A DNA stretch of 64,000 nucleotides from CAXCDZ01 sp963981525 (lineage in GTDB: Bacteria; Patescibacteriota; Microgenomatia; UBA1400; UBA12108), in the NCBI GenBank assembly GCA_963981525.1, contig CAXCDZ010000001.1, forward strand, positions 16,381 to 80,380. Reading direction: 5' to 3'. The notes below the pieces were generated by a model. That model searched no databases. It was given only the letters and a program-made list of their open reading frames with translations, and was not told the DNA's origin. Each line of letters opens with the position of its first letter. Within the stretch, counting starts at the first letter, position 1. Shown here one piece after another: positions 25,547 to 34,533 of this stretch. Position numbers and translations under genes: made by a program.

Positions 25547-27183
25547 TGGTTCTCCAGATTATCGGCTTGCATGTGGACGGTGGGGAAACCAAATGTGCGA
25601 AAGATCACCCGTCCATCATCCCGAGCAATAATATCTTGCTCTCCGTACTCAAATAATGGCTGAACTATTAGAAGAGTGTTGTCAGGTAGATCCATCTGCT
25701 CTATAGGACCCTGAGGTCTGATATCGCCGAAATAGTACTTACCCAACTTGATCATAGGAACACCGTCAATCATCAATCGATTATCTTTGGCCTTGCGATA
25801 ATCGCGCGGATCAACCTGGTTGTAGTAGGCAAAATACATGGAGGTCTCACCGTAGCTCTGAGTAATAATAAAGTGGTCATATTGATCTTCCCTCTCTCGC
25901 GCGTATTCAATAGCCTCAAACATTGTGGAGTCATACCAGTACCTGCCATAGCTGGGATACTGATAGACATATCTGAGAGTCCAGTTGGCAAAAGATAATG
26001 AGTAGGCAAGAAGGAGTGCCGTAAACAATAGCTTACGAAAACCGGATGTTTTGGACCAGAGAAAAATTTGGACAAGAGCATATCCTGCAAAAATCTGAGG
26101 AACTGGAAGCATCGCTAGACTGCGCAAACCATAGGCAGGGCCAACGAGCGCGGTTGGGATAGGGGCAAGGAGTAGCCAGGCGATCAGGAGTCGCCAAGCT
26201 TTTTGTTTTTTCTTATACAACAAGAATATACCCAGGAGAATGAGAGGGGCGTCGATGAGATATAACATGCCATGGTTGGCGAGACCGTAGCGGAGATTGC
26301 TATCTCCTCCCACAAAGAGGAATTGACCAGAGAAGTTGTCAAAATAGTAGGTTACAAAATCCTGGAGATGATACGTCGCGCGATTCTCAGTTAGCTTGGC
26401 CAGGGTACTCTTGGGGTTATCAAAGAAATTGCGACCGCGCTCTACCCGAGGAATAATTGTCTTGTCAACGAAAATGTTGATATTCTGGAACCTGACTTGC
26501 CCACCAGCAAAGAAGGCTAGATAGAGAGCGGGGAGAGCAAAAACTAGAGCGACCGACCAGTAGCGGACAAATGGCTTGACCCACACCTTAACCTGCTGAC
26601 CCCAATGAGACCAAAGCCAAACTAACATGAGAAGAAGGGGGGTAAACATCTTGGAGGTGTAGTAAGTATATGCGGCTAGTGCGAGATAGAGGGCGGAACG
26701 TGTGAAACGACTCTTGAGAAGGTAGTAGACACTAGCCAGGCCAAGAGTGAGGGCTAGATTGGCTTCGTAGCCACCGCGACTGAGATGAATGTGCCACGGA
26801 GTGAGAGTGAGTAAAAGGGAGGCAATGAGAGCTGTCCCCTCCCCCAGTTTGAGAATGAGGACAAGGCGATAGGTCAGATAAACTGCAATGATCCCAGCGA
26901 TGGCTGAAGGGATCCTAACTGAGGCGGGAGTAGGACCAGTAATAAGCTGAACGAGTGCCACGGCGTAGATGTAAACTGGGTTTTTTTGGTCACCCCATGA
27001 CTCAAACTGGAGAGGCATAAACTTGCCAAACTCGTCTCGACCAGTCTTGACGATCGAGAGGGCGTTGTAACCGATTGCGATCTCATCTCCGTAGAGCGAG
27101 GGCATGTGGGTATTGAGATAAGGGAGTCTCAAAGCAGCGGCGAGCAAGATAATGATGGTGATCAGGCGAGTGCGATGTTTCAT
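25543..27183 (-). CDS. GT39-like membrane glycosyltransferase, DE-GYNA subfamily
   Basis: A 546-residue protein with about 11-12 membrane segments and a C-terminal outer domain from about residue 420. The first loop has YGDEIAIGYNALSIVKTGRD then ESWGDQKNPVYIY; the D-E pair and the K-x-PVYIY element are the GT-C donor-site signature of ArnT/PMT relatives. Three other proteins here share the same loop (27186, 29000, 35392), forming a local paralogue group. Coupled by GTGA to the GT2/DUF2304 pair. Most likely adds a polyprenyl-phosphate-linked sugar outside the cell; acceptor unknown. Confidence 0.83.
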   Translation of the reverse strand: MKHRTRLITIIILLAAALRLPYLNTHMPSLYGDEIAIGYNALSIVKTGRDEFGKFMPLQFESWGDQKNPVYIYAVALVQLITGPTPASVRIPSAIAGIIAVYLTYRLVLILKLGEGTALIASLLLTLTPWHIHLSRGGYEANLALTLGLASVYYLLKSRFTRSALYLALAAYTYYTSKMFTPLLLMLVWLWSHWGQQVKVWVKPFVRYWSVALVFALPALYLAFFAGGQVRFQNINIFVDKTIIPRVERGRNFFDNPKSTLAKLTENRATYHLQDFVTYYFDNFSGQFLFVGGDSNLRYGLANHGMLYLIDAPLILLGIFLLYKKKQKAWRLLIAWLLLAPIPTALVGPAYGLRSLAMLPVPQIFAGYALVQIFLWSKTSGFRKLLFTALLLAYSLSFANWTLRYVYQYPSYGRYWYDSTMFEAIEYAREREDQYDHFIITQSYGETSMYFAYYNQVDPRDYRKAKDNRLMIDGVPMIKLGKYYFGDIRPQGPIEQMDLPDNTLLIVQPLFEYGEQDIIARDDGRVIFRTFGFPTVHMQADNLENQ

Positions 27184-27185
27184 GA

Positions 27186-28985
27186 TTATTCTGGGCTACA
27201 ACTATTTCTAAATGAAGGATTGTTTTCTAGTTCATGAGTAACAACATCGTCCAAATCATGCACTTCGTGGAGAAGAAGAGCTTGACTCCAAGACTTGCCA
27301 GCGAATTTACGAATTGAGGCAAGATCATTTATTGGAGTAGAAATAGTCAGGATTTTTCTAGCATCTTGTGTGCGGTATTTCTCACAAGCCAGATCTTTGA
27401 TGTTGGCGTGTCTTAACTCGTATTTACCTGCCTGGACTAGATGAGAGAAACCAAAATCATCGGGGGCATTGCGGATGCCGCTCTGAACTTCGCTTGTAGT
27501 AAGGTCGCCATAAAAATATGGGGCAAGTGGCCCATGAAGTTCAGTGTCAATAATGTAGTCATAATCAGATGAGACGCTCTTGACGTAGCCAAAAACGTCA
27601 CGTGCGTCACTGGTCCACATGAGATCATTGCTATGAGTAAAGACAAGGAAGTAGTGACTGAGTGACTGAGCGACAAAAAACAAGATAATCAAGAGATAGC
27701 CAAATAAGAGGGGGATAGCATAGCGCTTGAGATATTTCCCAGCCCAAGTGAACAACCCCTTGATGCCGATGCCAATAATGAGGGAGATAATATATAGGGC
27801 GATAAGAGCCATTCGCATGTTGATATTGTTAGCTAGAGCGGCGGGAATGAGAGAGATTAAGATTGTAACTGCATAGAAAAAATAGAGGGAATCCTGAGGA
27901 TTTAGCTTATTTAACTTGTTTCTAACAAGTGACTCAAGGAATCTTTTGCATGCGTATCCAATCGAAAACAAGCCAACTAAAAAGAGTGGGAGTATTGGGT
28001 AGAGGAAGGCGCCGTAACTCGCGTCAAAGCCATACTCACTCTCAGCCTGCAAAAATAGATAATCAGATCCGAGATAACGGTAATAGGTTTTGCCAATGTT
28101 AGTTAGTTTCTCAACTGGTTTGTTCCAGAGTCCGTAGCAAAACTGGGACTTATCAGCGTTTCGCATAAAAGAGAGATAACAGTATTGCCTCTTCTCGTCG
28201 ATCTCTAGAGTTGCACCTTCTGCGGACTTATTATTGTAGTACTCGAGTCGGTTGAGGCCCTTGCTAGACGTCAGATCACCTATCCAGCCGAGGCCAATGA
28301 AAAGGAGGGCGAGAATAAGCAGGAGGGATTTTTTGAGTTTGCTAATAAGTGGCCATGACTGGACCAGAGTTGCTATGATAATTGTGAGGATTGCAATGTA
28401 GCGAATAGAGGCATACCAATATCCAGCAAGACCAAGCATGACAGCTGCGAGAATCCATAGTCGGGAATCCTTGGCTCTAGTGAGAGTTGCACGCGTAATG
28501 AGCCAGATCCCAACTGCAAAAAATGCCATCGCACTAAATGCCTCGTAGAAGATCCGAGACATATCAAAGTGCCAAGGACTAAAAGCAAGAACAAAAACAG
28601 CAAATAAGAGACCCCATTTACTTCTCTTACCCCAGAGTTCTTTGAGCGTGAGATAGAGCATGAGGAGACTCACTACACCTGCGACTGCAGAAGGAAGATG
28701 AGTAACTAGGTTATCCATACGGCCGAGGACCTTGCTCCAAAATGCCATGGAATAGACCAATCCAGGCGCCTTCCACTCCCCGAATGCCTCAAAAACTAGT
28801 GGCCAGGGCTTGTTCCAGGTATCTCTACCGGTCTCGGCAATTGCCTTTGCGTCGGCGGCAAAACCCACCTCGTCGATGTGGAGGCCGGGGGGAGTACTAC
28901 CGAGCTGGTAAAAGCGAGAAAATAGGATGGCAAAGAGAACAAGGATAACGAGGAAATATTTGGAGAGGGAGGAGAGTTTTTGCAT
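27186..28985 (-). CDS. GT39-like membrane glycosyltransferase, DE-GYNA subfamily
   Basis: I use the ATG at 28985 (MQKLSSLSKYF), giving 599 residues; the frame is open to 29030 but a TATAAT lies 7 bases before 28985, and an ATG at 28994 falls inside that box. About 12 membrane segments and an outer C-terminal domain of about 150 residues. The first loop has GLHIDEVGFAADAKAIAETG and EAFGEWKAPGLVY, matching the paralogues at 25543 and 35392. It ends 2 bases before the next gene of the same family. Substrate unknown. Confidence 0.82.
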   Translation of the reverse strand: MQKLSSLSKYFLVILVLFAILFSRFYQLGSTPPGLHIDEVGFAADAKAIAETGRDTWNKPWPLVFEAFGEWKAPGLVYSMAFWSKVLGRMDNLVTHLPSAVAGVVSLLMLYLTLKELWGKRSKWGLLFAVFVLAFSPWHFDMSRIFYEAFSAMAFFAVGIWLITRATLTRAKDSRLWILAAVMLGLAGYWYASIRYIAILTIIIATLVQSWPLISKLKKSLLLILALLFIGLGWIGDLTSSKGLNRLEYYNNKSAEGATLEIDEKRQYCYLSFMRNADKSQFCYGLWNKPVEKLTNIGKTYYRYLGSDYLFLQAESEYGFDASYGAFLYPILPLFLVGLFSIGYACKRFLESLVRNKLNKLNPQDSLYFFYAVTILISLIPAALANNINMRMALIALYIISLIIGIGIKGLFTWAGKYLKRYAIPLLFGYLLIILFFVAQSLSHYFLVFTHSNDLMWTSDARDVFGYVKSVSSDYDYIIDTELHGPLAPYFYGDLTTSEVQSGIRNAPDDFGFSHLVQAGKYELRHANIKDLACEKYRTQDARKILTISTPINDLASIRKFAGKSWSQALLLHEVHDLDDVVTHELENNPSFRNSCSPE

Positions 28986-28992
28986 ATAGATC

Positions 28993-28998
28993 ATTATA
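28993..28998 (-). promoter_or_regulatory. -10 box (TATAAT) of the 27186-28985 gene
   Basis: Perfect TATAAT, GATCTAT (7 bases), then ATG 28985. It overlaps the end region of the upstream gene, so a secondary, leaderless promoter inside the run is likely. Confidence 0.5.
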
Positions 28999-28999
28999 C

Positions 29000-30769
29000 C
29001 TAGTTTTGGACGACGACCCATTTCTGGCAAAACTCAGCTCGATTCATGGTCTCTAGATCAAAGTCTGAGTGAGTGGTGGGGTGAACATAATTATTTAGCT
29101 CATCACTGTCACAGAGCTGATCACCAATGATACGACGCAGTTCACCACTATCTAAGGAAGATACGAGAGAGCGAGGAGAATTAGTTGAAGATATCAGTGA
29201 TACAGATGGACAAGCAAGAGAGCGCTCAATGGAATCAAAGCGAATAATAGCTGTGTCATAATCCTCAAGATCTTCTGGACATCGATTGGTTATCGTGAGG
29301 TTCTGATACTGATAGTTGTCGTCGTCAGATGGGCTGTAGCCATTATTAAAGCTAGTGATCAGCTCACTAGTGATATCCTGATTGACTAGGACGATGTTGC
29401 TATAAACATACCTCGGCTGATTATCGATAATAAGAATCTTGACGTTAGGAGATAATCTGACATAGTTGGCAAGCAAGCGCTCATCAAAAAAGTGAGCTTG
29501 CGCATTCTCAATCGGAGCAGTGAACAGATAGTGATAGGCAAAGTTGAGAGTAGAAACACCAAATAACACAGCAAAAACGTAAGGATATATCTTGAATATG
29601 ATCTTAGATTTCTGCTTGAGATAAATGTAGATGCCATAGATGCCGTAGGCCAGAACAATATTGAGGATTACTAGATATATTGCTGAGCGAAAGGCCATAG
29701 AGTCGTTGAGATGTATCACAGTCGCTGTGGGGGAGAGGATGAGCAAGAGCAGAATAAGGAGGTGGGGACGAGAGTGACGGACTAGAAGATGTCCTATGCC
29801 ATAGAGCATGAATGGGAGTGTAAAGGGATAAAAATAACCCATCCCAGCTGAGAACACCCCCATGGTTTCGCCGTGAATAAACAATAATTGAGGAGAGATA
29901 AGAGTAAGATATTTGTCTCTGATAAGCATCAATAAGCTGAGATATTTGTTGCTGAATATCTGTTTGGCAAATTCGGGAGCTAGGGAGAGTGTACGCTCAG
30001 CATTGACTCCACCACCCAATCTATCGATGTTGGTGAAGATGAGCTCACTGCTCCGCCCTCCATAACTGTCGTAGTTAGTGATGGTGCGGATGAAGAGAAA
30101 TGCGATCCAGGAGATGGCAGGTAGATAGTCTGTCCAACGACGCTTGGACTCTGCAAAGAAAGCAAGATAAATCAGATAAACTCCAGTTAACATGGGGAGA
30201 GCGAATTTGTATCCATGATAAGTAAAAAATCCGATAGCAAAGGTCATAAAAAAGCCTATGAGGGAGAGTGGGGATAGTTTGCGTTGAGAAAATAGAGCCA
30301 GACATACCCATGAGGCTAGATACCAAAAGAGTGAGGTAGGTTGCTCGAGAGCGGTACGAGAGAAGATCACATGCCATGGGGAAAGATACAGAAGAATAGC
30401 AGTAATAATAGCGATAGGTCGCTTAACTCTGATAAGTAGTAGCCAAATAAGGACTAGCAGAGGAGTAAGAGAGCTATAGATAACGGTCATAAGGCGAGAA
30501 CTTGCGGGAGACTGGGGTAAGAAGCTTAGAGTGGGAGTGTTGATGAGTGGGCCAAGCTCAGACATGGTCCCGGTGTTGGGCAAGAAAGAGAGTGGATGCC
30601 AAGAACCCTCGATGTCACGCCCAATTTCTATCACAGCGTGGGCCTGGATGACGTTGTCGATCTCATCATGAGACAAAGAAACTGGGACTGTGTTGAGATA
30701 GCTAAGGCGAAGGAGTAACCCTATGATAACCGAGATGACAAGTATTATGAGAGGCTTCCTGTATTTCAT
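29000..30769 (-). CDS. GT39-like membrane glycosyltransferase, DE-GYNA subfamily (divergent)
   Basis: The frame is open to 31087, but the first 100 or so residues overlap the next gene and look unlike a protein; I take the ATG at 30769 (MKYRKPLIILV), giving 589 residues. TATAAT lies 7 bases before it, and an in-frame ATG at 30778 falls inside the box. About 12 membrane segments. The first loop has LSHDEIDNVIQAHAVIEIGR and then SELGPLINTP in place of the K-x-PVYIY of its paralogues, so the acceptor side differs. The outer C-terminal domain has several cysteines (LCDSDEL, EDTA-like none seen). Substrate unknown. Confidence 0.8.
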   Translation of the reverse strand: MKYRKPLIILVISVIIGLLLRLSYLNTVPVSLSHDEIDNVIQAHAVIEIGRDIEGSWHPLSFLPNTGTMSELGPLINTPTLSFLPQSPASSRLMTVIYSSLTPLLVLIWLLLIRVKRPIAIITAILLYLSPWHVIFSRTALEQPTSLFWYLASWVCLALFSQRKLSPLSLIGFFMTFAIGFFTYHGYKFALPMLTGVYLIYLAFFAESKRRWTDYLPAISWIAFLFIRTITNYDSYGGRSSELIFTNIDRLGGGVNAERTLSLAPEFAKQIFSNKYLSLLMLIRDKYLTLISPQLLFIHGETMGVFSAGMGYFYPFTLPFMLYGIGHLLVRHSRPHLLILLLLILSPTATVIHLNDSMAFRSAIYLVILNIVLAYGIYGIYIYLKQKSKIIFKIYPYVFAVLFGVSTLNFAYHYLFTAPIENAQAHFFDERLLANYVRLSPNVKILIIDNQPRYVYSNIVLVNQDITSELITSFNNGYSPSDDDNYQYQNLTITNRCPEDLEDYDTAIIRFDSIERSLACPSVSLISSTNSPRSLVSSLDSGELRRIIGDQLCDSDELNNYVHPTTHSDFDLETMNRAEFCQKWVVVQN

Positions 30770-30776
30770 AAGTGAC

Positions 30777-30782
30777 ATTATA
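30777..30782 (-). promoter_or_regulatory. -10 box (TATAAT) of the 29000-30769 gene
   Basis: TATAAT on the minus strand, GTCACTT (7 bases), then ATG 30769. It decides between the two in-frame ATGs (30778 and 30769). Confidence 0.5.
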
Positions 30783-30786
30783 TAGA

Positions 30787-31911
30787 TTAAGCGACAAAAC
30801 GACCTATGGCAAATAGTGAAAACAAAGATATTAGTCCCAAAAGAGAAATAAGCTGCATAAGGAATAAATTTCTCTTGCTTAGTTTGCGCGCGAGAATGTA
30901 ATAGACCGGAAAGATCACAAGAACATATCGGGGGAGTGAGGTGAGTGATCCTGTCAAAGTCGGAATTAGGAGGGCGCCGAGCGCGAATATTAGCTGAGAG
31001 AAAGGAATGAGTTTGTAGCCAATTGCTAGAATACTGCCAAAGGCTGCCAGAGAAAATAACTCCAGGAGCGAACGGAAATAAACCCAACTGGCTGGCTCGA
31101 CAGTGAGGAGGATCTTGAGATATCGATAAATAACCTGAGGGAGAGTGATCAATCTACTATCGTACCTATCAACTCCAAACATGGGTAGTACGCGCATAAA
31201 CATCAAGGGATCAGCGAAGTCCCGGTAGAGATATCCCATGTAGAGCATCAAGCCGCTGAGCGAGATGGCGAGTAGTCCGAAGATTCTAAAAATCTTGATC
31301 TTATGACCCGACTCTTTTGCATGCAAAATCATCTCTACGAGCAAACTAAGTGAGAGCAAGCAACCAATAACTCTAGTGCCAGAGGCAATCCCTGCAAGAA
31401 TTGCTGCTGCTAACCAATGCTTCTTCTTGACCATATAGAAAAACCAAATGGAGAGAGCGAGAAAGAGCGACTCGCTATAGACGCCAAGAAAATAAAAACT
31501 AGTTGGGAAAAATAGCATACAGCCAATGGCTAACAGCTTATGGTGGGGAAATAAGCGGTAGATACCAAATATAGCAAATATGAGAGTAATGATACTAATC
31601 ATGACCCCGGCAAATAATGGTGAAGGGGTGATGGGGGTGAGAGCTCTAATCATGAGTGGGTAGACTGGGAAAAAGGCTTGAGTGCCGGTATCTTGATAGC
31701 CGTAACGCGCAATGCGCAAGTAATGAATGCCATCAAAGTGTGCAAAAACTGAGGAGGCTCGAGAGTAGTGAGAAGTGAGTTCTGCTTGATAATAGGGGAA
31801 CTCAATATTGAGATCCCTTTTGAGGGAATAGTTGAGAGTAAGGGAGATTATCCCTAGCCAAACTATAACAATGAGACCTAATCTAGTTAGTGTTGGTAAG
31901 TACTTTTCCAT
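30787..31911 (-). CDS. PIG-V-like membrane mannosyltransferase (GT76-like)
   Basis: The open frame extends to 32082 inside the neighbouring GT4 gene; the true start is the ATG at 31911 (MEKYLPTLTRLGL), giving 374 residues with about nine membrane segments. The first outer loop carries AHFDGIHYLRIARYGY and then AFFPVYPLMIRAL, the D-x-x-x-YL-x-IA-x-x-GY and FFP-x-YP motifs of PIG-V/GPI mannosyltransferase 2 relatives. These use polyprenyl-phosphate mannose. It overlaps the GT4 gene by 29 bases. A related motif set appears in the plus-strand gene 54713-55864. Confidence 0.83.
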   Translation of the reverse strand: MEKYLPTLTRLGLIVIVWLGIISLTLNYSLKRDLNIEFPYYQAELTSHYSRASSVFAHFDGIHYLRIARYGYQDTGTQAFFPVYPLMIRALTPITPSPLFAGVMISIITLIFAIFGIYRLFPHHKLLAIGCMLFFPTSFYFLGVYSESLFLALSIWFFYMVKKKHWLAAAILAGIASGTRVIGCLLSLSLLVEMILHAKESGHKIKIFRIFGLLAISLSGLMLYMGYLYRDFADPLMFMRVLPMFGVDRYDSRLITLPQVIYRYLKILLTVEPASWVYFRSLLELFSLAAFGSILAIGYKLIPFSQLIFALGALLIPTLTGSLTSLPRYVLVIFPVYYILARKLSKRNLFLMQLISLLGLISLFSLFAIGRFVA

Positions 31912-32926
31912 AAACTTCGTATGTAGCTCTAGCTGTTTTTTCCCAACTAAAATTCCTGGCGCGAGCTTGCCCTTGTGAACTGAGTTTTTTTCTTGCCCGA
32001 CTATCCCGAAGAAGCATCTTGAGAGAATCGAGTAATTCCTTTTTGCTGTGAGGATCAAAATATGCGACTGACTTACCGCCAACCTCAGGCAGACTGCCCT
32101 GATTGCTTGTGAGGACGGGGCAGCCCTGATTCATGGCTTCGAGGATGGGGAGTCCGAACCCCTCGTACCATGAAGGCTGAACATACAGGGTGGCATGCGC
32201 GTAGATATATGGCATGTGGTGAGTGGGGATGTAGCCGAGCATCTTGATCCGATTTTTGGCAGGAGAGGCGGCAATGAGTGACTCGATCTCCCGATACTCT
32301 GGGATATCGGGCTTGTCAGAGAATACTTTGCCGACAATGACGAGGTGGAGGTTGGGTTTGTTGAGTTGGGAGAAGGCATTGATAAGTCCTTTGACATTTT
32401 TGTTCCAATTGATGTCCCCTACGTACAGTAAATAACGTGGAGGGAGGCTGTATTTTTTGATAATTGGCGAGTTGAGAGTGGCTGTTTTTCTGATTATGAT
32501 AGGGGCTAGGGGAACGACAGTGATCTTGCTCTCTGGCACATTCATGATCTCCTGGATATCCCGGCTCGAAGACTCAGAATCAGTAATGATGTGGTTGACC
32601 CCTCTAAGGGAGCGTTTTTGAAGATTGTATTTGAGGCGGCCACGCAGTCCAGGAGGGAAATGAGAGGCAAATTTGAGTGGAATGAGATCATGAATTGTGA
32701 CAATCGTGGGTAGAGGTTTTCTGTGAGGTAGGGTTAAGAAGTGTGGGTCAAAAAATGGAAAGTGAACTAGATCAACTGAATCATGGTAGCAATTACCATC
32801 TTTTGCCAGAAACGTTGAGTCAGGAAAATTCTGCTGGAGAGCCCTGAGTAGCTCTCTAGTATAGACCCCTACCCCCCTAGTTTGTGAGGCTGAGGAAAGC
32901 GGCGCAAGACTGATTGCGACTTTCAT
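31883..32926 (-). CDS. GT4-family glycosyltransferase
   Basis: A 347-residue GT-B enzyme. RGVGVYTRELLRALQQN is the N-terminal glycine loop, IVTIHDLIPLKFASHFP the family motif of mannosyltransferases of the WbaZ/MtfA kind, YLLYVGDINWNKNVKGLINA begins the donor domain, and YEGFGLPILEAMNQGCPVL holds the E-x7-E. It acts in the cytoplasm; GDP-mannose is a common donor in close relatives but is not provable here. It is followed by the overlapping PIG-V-like gene and its start overlaps the upstream PTPS-related gene by 4 bases. Confidence 0.87.
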   Translation of the reverse strand: MKVAISLAPLSSASQTRGVGVYTRELLRALQQNFPDSTFLAKDGNCYHDSVDLVHFPFFDPHFLTLPHRKPLPTIVTIHDLIPLKFASHFPPGLRGRLKYNLQKRSLRGVNHIITDSESSSRDIQEIMNVPESKITVVPLAPIIIRKTATLNSPIIKKYSLPPRYLLYVGDINWNKNVKGLINAFSQLNKPNLHLVIVGKVFSDKPDIPEYREIESLIAASPAKNRIKMLGYIPTHHMPYIYAHATLYVQPSWYEGFGLPILEAMNQGCPVLTSNQGSLPEVGGKSVAYFDPHSKKELLDSLKMLLRDSRARKKLSSQGQARARNFSWEKTARATYEVYGKVLTNTN

Positions 32927-34533
32927 TTCTTCCTATCCCTTGTGAGAACATATAGAACTGAGATAATCGAGCCCAAGCTAATAATGTTAGCTATGCTCTC
33001 AATATTGGAAGATCCAACGTAAACTCGATAATCATGAGTTCCTGGATTGAGCATGAGACTGATAGTGCCATCGTCTCTTGGTGAAAGAAGATCGTCAGAG
33101 TTATCTCCCTCAACTTGAACGTGCCAGGAAGGGAAATAGTTTCTGAGGATCGTTAACTCCCCGATCTCTTCTTTGTTGTTGGCGGTAAAAGTGATGTTGG
33201 TGGGAGTCGCAACGACACCCTCCAGAATAATGTTGCCTGAGCTAACAAGAACATCGTCTGATTTGTAACGAACATCCTGAGGTGACCACATCGGGAGAAT
33301 CTCGGTGCGGAATGTTGTGGCAGTTTTGGTCAAGTACAATGTGTAGAGAGAGCCAAACTCTTCTTCGTTTAGAAATTGGATTGGCCTCCTGTAATTGCGC
33401 ACATTAAAAAGAGCAAGGCCTAGAAAGATTGTAATCAAGATGATCTGGAGTTTTTTGGACTTGAAACTAGAGAGAAACACGAAGGCAATGAGAGGGGCAA
33501 GAAGCGTAGTGAGGAATAAAAATCTCCAGGGAAATTGGACAGTTTGTAGGAGAGTAAGAGAATCCCAGATATAGAATGAACGAGAACTCATCATAAAAAC
33601 TGTAAAGAAAAATGCGAAGACTAGAAAAATATTTTTTCTTGTCCTCTTCTTTAGAGCAACAAAGATTGTGGTGAGGGCAACTACAATAATTTGAGCCAGA
33701 CCCAGTTGGAACGAGACCCCATCACCTGGTCCCGGCAATGAATACCAGTAGTCCCATTTACCATACAAAAACTGCTTTAGGTAAACGAAGTGTTGATCGA
33801 ACCGGAAAGTAAAGTCTTGGTTGTGAAAAGAGTACAACATAGTTCTCTCAACAATCATGGGAAGGAGAAAGAATGCGGCAAGACCCAGGCTGAGCGCGAA
33901 CGAAAGCAATGCTCTTTTGGAAAATAGCTTGGCAAAAAACAAATAGGCAATAAGAAAAGCCATGAAAAGGAGGCCGAGGAAATTGTGGGCAATCAAGAGA
34001 AGGGCAAGTGGGAGAGAGTGATACCATCTGAGAGCTTTTTGGTGGCTAAGATCATGAAAACTTACTAAAACCCAGGGAATAATTCCCATTGCAACGACTT
34101 CGCCTAGAGCGCCGCGAACAAAAATATTAAGAAATTGATATGGAGTTGCTAGATAGAGAGCTGCTGAGAAGAAAGCGAGCATCTTGTTCTCTCTGGCAAA
34201 TAGCTGGTAGATACCGAGTCCGCCGATGAGATAACTAACAAGAAGAATTAGTTTTACTGCCAAAACGGAGCTCATACCCGACAAGATCAGGGCTGTGGAG
34301 AGATAGTAAGGAAGTGGATAAATAAAGTTAAAAAGAGGAATGCCATAACCTTCATCAAAATTGCCAGCCCATCTGAGAGGGAACTGTCCTGACTTGAGCA
34401 TTTTGACAGCTTCGTCTGCTCGTAGGATATGAAAAACTCCATCGTGAGAGGCGAACCAACCAGGATTAAAAAGTGAAGAAGCAAGGATTAAACCTAGAAT
34501 AATCAGAATTACTGGGAAGAGATACTTCTTCAT
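32923..34533 (-). CDS. Membrane protein of the PTPS-related/YfhO-like type (copy 1)
   Basis: A 536-residue protein with about 12 membrane segments and a C-terminal outer domain of beta-rich character (about 400-500) before a last segment. Early motifs: GWFASHDGVFHILRADEAVK, FPLRWAGNFDEGYGIPLFNF and YPLPYYLSTAL. This follows the 6-pyruvoyl-tetrahydropterin-synthase-related domain family (a misleading name; these are GT-C-like membrane proteins). The 45818-47350 protein is a clear paralogue with VHDPTHLGRVYLLRETL, GYGYPLFHFYAPAFYYL and VIQFPWRFLAL. HD in the first loop takes the place of the D-E pair. Coupled to the GT2 gene upstream by a 1-base overlap. Confidence 0.75.
   Translation of the reverse strand: MKKYLFPVILIILGLILASSLFNPGWFASHDGVFHILRADEAVKMLKSGQFPLRWAGNFDEGYGIPLFNFIYPLPYYLSTALILSGMSSVLAVKLILLVSYLIGGLGIYQLFARENKMLAFFSAALYLATPYQFLNIFVRGALGEVVAMGIIPWVLVSFHDLSHQKALRWYHSLPLALLLIAHNFLGLLFMAFLIAYLFFAKLFSKRALLSFALSLGLAAFFLLPMIVERTMLYSFHNQDFTFRFDQHFVYLKQFLYGKWDYWYSLPGPGDGVSFQLGLAQIIVVALTTIFVALKKRTRKNIFLVFAFFFTVFMMSSRSFYIWDSLTLLQTVQFPWRFLFLTTLLAPLIAFVFLSSFKSKKLQIILITIFLGLALFNVRNYRRPIQFLNEEEFGSLYTLYLTKTATTFRTEILPMWSPQDVRYKSDDVLVSSGNIILEGVVATPTNITFTANNKEEIGELTILRNYFPSWHVQVEGDNSDDLLSPRDDGTISLMLNPGTHDYRVYVGSSNIESIANIISLGSIISVLYVLTRDRKK

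Noticed and set aside
30770..31087. N-terminal extension of the 29000 gene by about 106 residues
   Set aside because: It overlaps the 30787-31911 gene and looks like out-of-frame translation; TATAAT lies just before the ATG at 30769.
31912..32082. N-terminal extension of the PIG-V-like gene
   Set aside because: It overlaps the GT4 gene in another frame; the ATG at 31911 starts the normal first membrane segment.
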